Source of the DNA: Bacteroidales bacterium | Lineage (GTDB): Bacteria > Bacteroidota > Bacteroidia > Bacteroidales > UBA1715 | Direction: 5' to 3' | Assembly: GCA_017552705.1 (NCBI GenBank) | Contig: JAFZOY010000003.1 | Location: 1-36,837 of the forward strand | DNA length: 36,837 bases | Shown: in pieces, positions 33,210 to 36,837 of the stretch | Numbering within the stretch: position 1 is the stretch's first letter | Layout of the letters: every line of letters begins with the position of its first letter | Position numbers and translations under genes: made by a program | The notes under the pieces: generated by a model | Told to the model about the DNA's origin: nothing | Databases searched by the model: none | What the model saw: the letters and a program-made list of their open reading frames with translations, nothing else

Positions 33210-34013
33210 TTAATCTCTTCTTCCTTCCATTTTATCAATTAATTTGTCATACACCAGTTGATATGCTTTGTTTGGATTAAATGTCACTTCGGAACGCAAT
33301 AAAGGATTTACATCTGTCAAGAACTCTTTATCCTTCATTTTTTCTTGGAGATTTTGGACAAATTCTTTGTAAGATGGGACACGTTCAACTACGAATTCCA
33401 TATATTTTTTATAGCATTTTAAAATTTTTCCCGTATCACAATTCCCGTTAACTAATCCATAGTACATATCAAATAAATCACGTCCTTTCTTTCGTTGATA
33501 TAAAGCACGTAGTTTTGTTCCCATTAATTCTTCGAAGAGATATGTTAGGACGTCTGCCTTGCCCGAAAACCAATTGTTTTCTACAGAGAAGGGCACTTTT
33601 GTCAACCCCAACACGTTGAAATGTTCCATGCAATTTATTTCTATTTTTAGACGCAATTGTTGTACTGGTGGAATCTCCGATTCAAATCGAAAGAAAATTT
33701 TATTGCTGTGCTTCTTTTGAGCAGTACTTTTATTTGGTAACCAGTTGAGAACCTCACCTAATCGAAATAAGATCGGTTTTATTGGTCCGGGGGTGATTTG
33801 TACCAAGTCAATGTCTTCACTATATCTTGATTGCGGTTGCAAAAATAATTTGTGCAGAGCCGTTCCGCCACGAAAAGCCAACTGGGATGCAAGAAACTCA
33901 TCATTGAATATGCTTGTCAACGCACGGCTTATTATTAAGTCTTGTTCAACCATGGCATCATCGTTCCATGGAACTTGTTTGCGCCATTCTTGTATAAAAT
34001 ATTGCGGTATCAT
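33210..34013 (-). CDS. AbiEii/AbiGii-family nucleotidyltransferase toxin
   Basis: The 267-residue protein belongs to the AbiEii toxin family (DUF1814, DNA polymerase beta-like nucleotidyltransferase fold). The motif block is QLAFRGGTALHKLFLQ (GGTxLhK), then SRYSEDIDLVQI (the catalytic RxSxDID metal-binding motif). KRKKGRDLFDMYYGL-type residues (YQRKKGRDLFDMYYGLVNG) form the later conserved Arg/Asp motif. In related systems the toxin transfers nucleotides to tRNA 3' ends and arrests growth on phage infection. All key residues are present. It overlaps the stop of the antitoxin gene by 4 bases. Confidence 0.9.
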   Translation of the reverse strand: MIPQYFIQEWRKQVPWNDDAMVEQDLIISRALTSIFNDEFLASQLAFRGGTALHKLFLQPQSRYSEDIDLVQITPGPIKPILFRLGEVLNWLPNKSTAQKKHSNKIFFRFESEIPPVQQLRLKIEINCMEHFNVLGLTKVPFSVENNWFSGKADVLTYLFEELMGTKLRALYQRKKGRDLFDMYYGLVNGNCDTGKILKCYKKYMEFVVERVPSYKEFVQNLQEKMKDKEFLTDVNPLLRSEVTFNPNKAYQLVYDKLIDKMEGRRD

Positions 34014-34807
34014 ATTTCATCAATGTCAATTCTATAGTTTTCTATGATTTTCCAACGATTGTTTGTGGTTGTGTTGATGTCAACGTCTTGTTTCAGAGGG
34101 ACTTTACGCATTGCATTCGTTTTTTGCTTCAGCAAGGAATATAAATCATCGGCATGTGTATGAGCATCAACAAAATCAAGTAAATAGCCCAACCTTTGTA
34201 TGGTGGCGTTACTAAAATAATTCAACAGATTCTGCTTGCTCTCATCCCATGTGAGTGCCTCCGTCAGTTCCAAAAGAATTTCAGCGGCACGACTTAGTCC
34301 GCCGATTTTTTGTTCATTCGCCACAATGTCAAGTGCGGTCAACTCAGCATTGGAAATATTCATATATCCCGATTGAGTCTTTATCTGTTTTGTGAACATG
34401 AGAGGCAAGTCTTGTCGTAGAGTAAATTCTATAAAAGTACCTTTTTTTATTACGGGGCGAATAGACTTTCCATTAAGGGTTGTTTGAAATATCATCGGCT
34501 TTTGATGGCTCGCCCCATTCAAAGACGCTGCCGACAAGAGCGAGACATAATAATCACGGTTAAGAAACTTCATTAACCTATCAATGTAAAATGACGGTGG
34601 CACGATGCCCCTTAACTTATACTCGGTAGGAATAATCACATAGAAGTTGTGCCACGGAGACATTATAGTACCTCTACTCGTCAATCTATTCAAGTTATTC
34701 TGCAATGCCTGCTCAGTAATTGGCAAATGTAGTTCCAATACATCTTTTTTTGTAAAGAAGTATTTTCCTCTTATCATTTCATCGGTAACCCAATCATGTA
34801 AAAACAT
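34010..34807 (-). CDS. AbiEi-family antitoxin / transcriptional repressor
   Basis: The 265-residue protein is the cognate antitoxin type. An N-terminal winged-helix region (GKYFFTKKDVLELHLPITEQ, then ALQNNLNRLTSRGTIMSP) is followed by the YYVSLLSAASLNGASHQKP segment common to AbiEi proteins and a C-terminal helical half. In characterised AbiE systems the antitoxin does not bind the toxin protein (type IV) but represses the operon by binding inverted repeats in its promoter. A matching palindrome is at 34824-34838. Here the AbiEi gene comes first and AbiEii overlaps it, the standard order. Confidence 0.85.
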   Translation of the reverse strand: MFLHDWVTDEMIRGKYFFTKKDVLELHLPITEQALQNNLNRLTSRGTIMSPWHNFYVIIPTEYKLRGIVPPSFYIDRLMKFLNRDYYVSLLSAASLNGASHQKPMIFQTTLNGKSIRPVIKKGTFIEFTLRQDLPLMFTKQIKTQSGYMNISNAELTALDIVANEQKIGGLSRAAEILLELTEALTWDESKQNLLNYFSNATIQRLGYLLDFVDAHTHADDLYSLLKQKTNAMRKVPLKQDVDINTTTNNRWKIIENYRIDIDEI

Positions 34808-34823
34808 AATCTTTTACTCAAAA

Positions 34824-34869
34824 TGCATTTCAAATGCAAAAATAATCAAAAAATGATTAGTTACGCAAA
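34824..34869 (-). promoter_or_regulatory. abiE promoter with candidate AbiEi operator
   Basis: On the minus strand TTTG (34869-34866), 21 bases, then TATTTTTG (34844-34837) form the promoter. A 15-base palindrome TGCATTT-C-AAATGCA (34824-34838) overlaps the end of the -7 box and the expected start site, the right place for autorepression by AbiEi. Confidence 0.55.
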
Positions 34870-35033
34870 TTGACGGCAGTTTTTGCAAATGTTGTGCTTC
34901 TTTTCATAAGTAAGCACATACACACTCTTGTTCCCATTGGGGCGTTGCATGGTCTGATGGTGTTCTCCAGACGCACATCCAACTGGATTTTTCCGTCTTC
35001 TGTCTGATAAATTTCAATCTTATTAGTGTTCAT
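34857..35033 (-). pseudogene. RhuM-like N-terminal remnant
   Basis: A 58-codon ORF begins MNTNKIEIYQTEDGKIQLDV, the N-terminus typical of RhuM-family 'virulence' proteins. It then loses similarity after DVRLEN, where the family continues with a TVWLTQAQMA-type helix-turn-helix. A second frame over the same bases ends in KKHNICKNCRQFA with a stop at 34861-34863, so the 3' half may come from elsewhere. It has a TAAATTTG box upstream, and its 3' end holds the -33 element of abiE. Most likely a broken gene end left by rearrangement. Confidence 0.4.
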
Positions 35034-35056
35034 ACTTTTAAATTATTGGTATGATG

Positions 35057-35064
35057 CAAATTTA
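35057..35064 (-). promoter_or_regulatory. -7 box (TAAATTTG) of the RhuM-like remnant
   Basis: An exact TAnnTTTG match, 23 bases before the ATG at 35033. It is divergent from the promoter at 35081-35114, separated by 16 bases. No -33 partner is clear. Confidence 0.3.
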
Positions 35065-35080
35065 ATAACTTTTCCCTTTT

Positions 35081-35114
35081 TTTGCCTTACGTGCCAATTT
35101 TCTTGTTACTTTTG
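35081..35114 (+). promoter_or_regulatory. Promoter of the AlbA_2 protein gene
   Basis: TTTG (35081-35084), 22 bases, then TACTTTTG (35107-35114). The ATG at 35138 is 23 bases past the box. Confidence 0.5.
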
Positions 35115-35137
35115 ACGAAACAAAATATAACGCAGTA

Positions 35138-36475
35138 ATGATTGAAACAAACCGCATAGAACTAAAAAGTTATTTTACCGACGATCTTGATATTGAGAAA
35201 GAAGTAATTTCTTTCCTAAATTATCGTGAAGGGGGAATCATTTATATTGGGATTGATGACAACGGGAATCCGATTGGAGTAGAGGATATTGATACCGTGG
35301 TGTTGAAGATAAAGGATAGGATACGCAACAATGTATTGCCGTCGCCGATGGGTTTGTTCGATGTTTTGGTCGAAAGCATTGACGATGTTGACGTTATAAA
35401 GATTTTTCTTGCGTCGGGAACGGAAAAACCGTACTATAAAGCCAAATACGGAATGAGCACCAAGGGGTGTTTCATTCGGGTGGGAACTGCTGTGGAACCT
35501 ATGCCGACGGCAATGATTGAAGATTTGTTTTCGCACCGAGTGCGTAATTCGCTGAAAAATATACCTTCTCCACGACAAAATCTTACGTTTCGTCAACTAC
35601 ATATTTATTATGAATCCAAACACTTGTTGTTAAACAATTCTTTTGAACAGACGTTGGACCTTCTGACCAACGATGGCCAATATAATTACGTAGCATTTCT
35701 TTTGGCTGACGAAAACAATGTTTCAATAAAAGTTGCAAAATACTCAGGAAGCGACAGAATTGATTTGATTTCGAATAATGAATATGGATACTGCAGTTTG
35801 CTCAAGGCCACCGATTTGGTCATCGACAAGCTGACAACTGAAAATTATATATCCAGTAGAAAAACAGAAAAATTCAGGGAAGATATTCCTATGTGGGATA
35901 AATTGGCTGTTCGCGAAGCCGTGATAAATGCCATAGTCCACAATGACTACACGAACGAAGTGCCTCCAAAATTCGAGATATTTTCTGACCGACTAGAGAT
36001 AACTTCGTATGGCACAATTCCTATAGGATTGACCAAAGATGAATTTTTCAGCGGAGTAAGCATCCCTCGAAACAAGGAATTGATGCGAATTTTTCGTGAT
36101 GTTGAGATGGTTGAGGCATTGGGATCGGGTATGCCTGTCATTTTGCAAAAATACGGACGGGAATCGTATAATTTTATGCCCCATTTTATTCGGTTGACAC
36201 TACCTGTAAGGAAAGGGATTGTTACCAAAAATGTTACCGAAATGACCCTAAAAAATGACCCTAAAAAAGACCCTAAAACGTCCCTAAAAAATGACCCTAA
36301 AAATCGACGCAAAACTATTGTAAACATTATAAAAGCAGACAATACAGTTTCGTATAGTGGCATTGCTAAAAAAATGGGTGTTTCATCAGTAACTATTAAA
36401 CGAGAACTTGCCGAAATGCGTCATATTGTGCAGCACGTTGGACCAACAAATGGTGGACATTGGGAATTTTTATAA
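35138..36475 (+). CDS. AlbA_2/HATPase_c_4 ATP-binding protein with C-terminal winged helix
   Basis: The 445-residue protein has an AlbA_2 (Schlafen-like, DUF4325-neighbour type) N-terminus: IELKSYFTDDLDIEKEVISF, then EGGIIYIGIDDNGNPIGVED and GCFIRVGTAVEPMP. The middle carries a GHKL-like ATPase of the HATPase_c_4 type, with REAVINAIVHNDYT as the N-box, then FEIFSDRLEITSYGTIPIGL and ALGSGMPVILQKYG. A lysine/Asp/Pro-rich linker with repeated NDPK units (about 367-385) and a winged helix (SYSGIAKKMGVSSVTIKREL) follow, ending VGPTNGGHWEFL. Such proteins are often annotated as RecG-like helicases, wrongly, and probably act as nucleotide-responsive regulators. Its C-terminal half resembles that of the Fic remnant 5 kb upstream. 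Confidence 0.88.
   Translation: MIETNRIELKSYFTDDLDIEKEVISFLNYREGGIIYIGIDDNGNPIGVEDIDTVVLKIKDRIRNNVLPSPMGLFDVLVESIDDVDVIKIFLASGTEKPYYKAKYGMSTKGCFIRVGTAVEPMPTAMIEDLFSHRVRNSLKNIPSPRQNLTFRQLHIYYESKHLLLNNSFEQTLDLLTNDGQYNYVAFLLADENNVSIKVAKYSGSDRIDLISNNEYGYCSLLKATDLVIDKLTTENYISSRKTEKFREDIPMWDKLAVREAVINAIVHNDYTNEVPPKFEIFSDRLEITSYGTIPIGLTKDEFFSGVSIPRNKELMRIFRDVEMVEALGSGMPVILQKYGRESYNFMPHFIRLTLPVRKGIVTKNVTEMTLKNDPKKDPKTSLKNDPKNRRKTIVNIIKADNTVSYSGIAKKMGVSSVTIKRELAEMRHIVQHVGPTNGGHWEFL
36246..36303 (+). repeat. Five CCCTAAA-spaced repeats in the AlbA_2 linker
   Basis: CCCTAAA begins at 36246, 36259, 36271, 36282 and 36295, at spacings of 13, 12, 11 and 13 bases. The copies are read in differing frames (TLKNDPKKDPKTSLKNDPKN), so the DNA repeat preceded or outlasted coding constraint. 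Confidence 0.75.
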
Positions 36476-36550
36476 ATTATATGTAGTTTTGTGTGAACAA
36501 AAAATTAAAACAAATTTAAAGAAACAGAAATAGAATTTTAAAACATATTT

Positions 36551-36695
36551 GAGCTTACGCTCTTATTCTCTATCCGTAAAATCCGCCAAAATTTGCAACG
36601 AGAGTAAGTCAGCGATTGGTTCACGCGTGAGGCGTGAGCTGTTTCGTACTTATCAGTTGCAATGGTTCTTGGCGGAGCCTTCGGATATGATAAGT
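36551..36695. repeat. Long imperfect inverted repeat (hairpin or MITE-like element)
   Basis: Nested complementary blocks fold 36571-36687: TATCCG (36571) with CGGATA (36682); TCCGCCAA (36582) with TTGGCGGA (36669); TTGCAAC (36593) with GTTGCAA (36656); TAAGT (36605) with ACTTA (36648); CAGC (36610) with GCTG (36638); TCACGC (36621) with GCGTGA (36632). A small hairpin GAGC-TTAC-GCTC lies at 36551-36562. A competing pair, ACTTATCA (36648) with TGATAAGT (36688), could form instead. A 70-codon frame over it is not convincing. No gene occupies 36476-36721. Confidence 0.7.
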
Positions 36696-36721
36696 AAAAA
36701 CGAACGGCTAACGCTTTTTTT

Positions 36722-36837
36722 ATGGAAGAAACAAACGAGAATATTCATATTGGGAAAATAATACAAGATAAATTACGGGAACAGGGACGTAGTGCAAGTT
36801 GGTTGGCGAAGCAAATTCCTTGTTCTCGGAACAATCT
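36722..36837 (+). CDS. Small helix-turn-helix DNA-binding protein, 3' part outside window
   Basis: 38 codons are visible from the ATG at 36722: MEETNENIHIGKIIQDKLRE, then QGRSASWLAKQIPCSRNN. The IHIGKIIQDKLREQG and SWLAKQIPCSR pattern matches the small XRE-type HTH proteins common in Bacteroidales, which continue NVYRIF after the basic recognition helix. Function and length cannot be judged because the window ends mid-helix. Confidence 0.6.
   Translation, partial: MEETNENIHIGKIIQDKLREQGRSASWLAKQIPCSRNN

Noticed and set aside
36246..36303. Telomere-like CCCTAAA repeats
   Set aside because: They encode the linker of the AlbA_2 protein and are irregularly spaced; the likeness to eukaryotic telomere repeats is coincidence.
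36549..36761. 70-codon ORF over the right-hand inverted repeat
   Set aside because: It overlaps the palindromic arms and the start of the HTH gene, and has no family features.

Overview
The window looks like chromosomal DNA from a Bacteroidota member, most likely an uncultured gut or rumen Bacteroidales. The basis is threefold. Many genes and both tRNAs are preceded by the Bacteroidota -7 box TAnnTTTG rather than sigma70 hexamers and strong Shine-Dalgarno sites. A giant secreted protein ends in a type IX secretion (T9SS) sorting domain. Several families are typical of the phylum, such as DUF4271 next to hemD, and DUF1987/SiaC. No lineage below order can be fixed by eye.

Layout. Positions 1-4150 carry a partial secreted RCC1-repeat protein, a small secreted beta-solenoid-like protein, a PdxY-type kinase and the GTPase gene hflX. 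Two 7-bp-periodic AATGnnn tandem repeats sit just downstream of genes here. Positions 4311-8345 are a tight plus-strand operon: DUF4271 membrane protein, hemD, rnpA (GTG start), yidD and an S41 processing protease. A tRNA-Arg(CCG), a thioredoxin-fold lipoprotein-like or secreted protein, and a minus-strand operon of a SiaC-like protein with two tandem lgt genes follow. cysS comes next and is interrupted by an in-frame TAG. Positions 14144-22735 encode one 2863-residue exported glycoside hydrolase: GH8 catalytic domain, two related carbohydrate-binding-like domains, 16 bacterial Ig-like (BIG2) repeats, six FIVAR-like helical repeats and a T9SS tail. leuB and tRNA-Ser(CGA) follow, then a four-gene export operon (TolC-like, HlyD-like and two ABC-2 permeases, with no ATPase gene beside it).

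From about 29.7 kb the character becomes accessory: a 5'-truncated Fic gene, a GH94 disaccharide phosphorylase with its own promoter, an AbiE type IV toxin-antitoxin pair with a palindrome over its promoter, a RhuM-like remnant, an AlbA_2/HATPase regulator-like protein, a long imperfect inverted repeat, and the start of a small helix-turn-helix gene.

Functional links. GH8 (extracellular beta-glucan cleavage) and GH94 (intracellular phosphorolysis of cellobiose or a similar disaccharide) would fit a beta-glucan-using lifestyle, although they are 8 kb apart and not co-transcribed. Lgt, YidD, RnpA and the S41 protease are housekeeping envelope and RNA functions. The Fic remnant and the AlbA_2 protein share a C-terminal winged-helix module joined by a repeat-rich linker. 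No complete undescribed system can be claimed from sequence alone. The strongest candidates for a second look are the giant GH8 protein, the amber codon in cysS, the shared Fic/AlbA_2 module, the heptad repeats and the inverted-repeat element at the right end.
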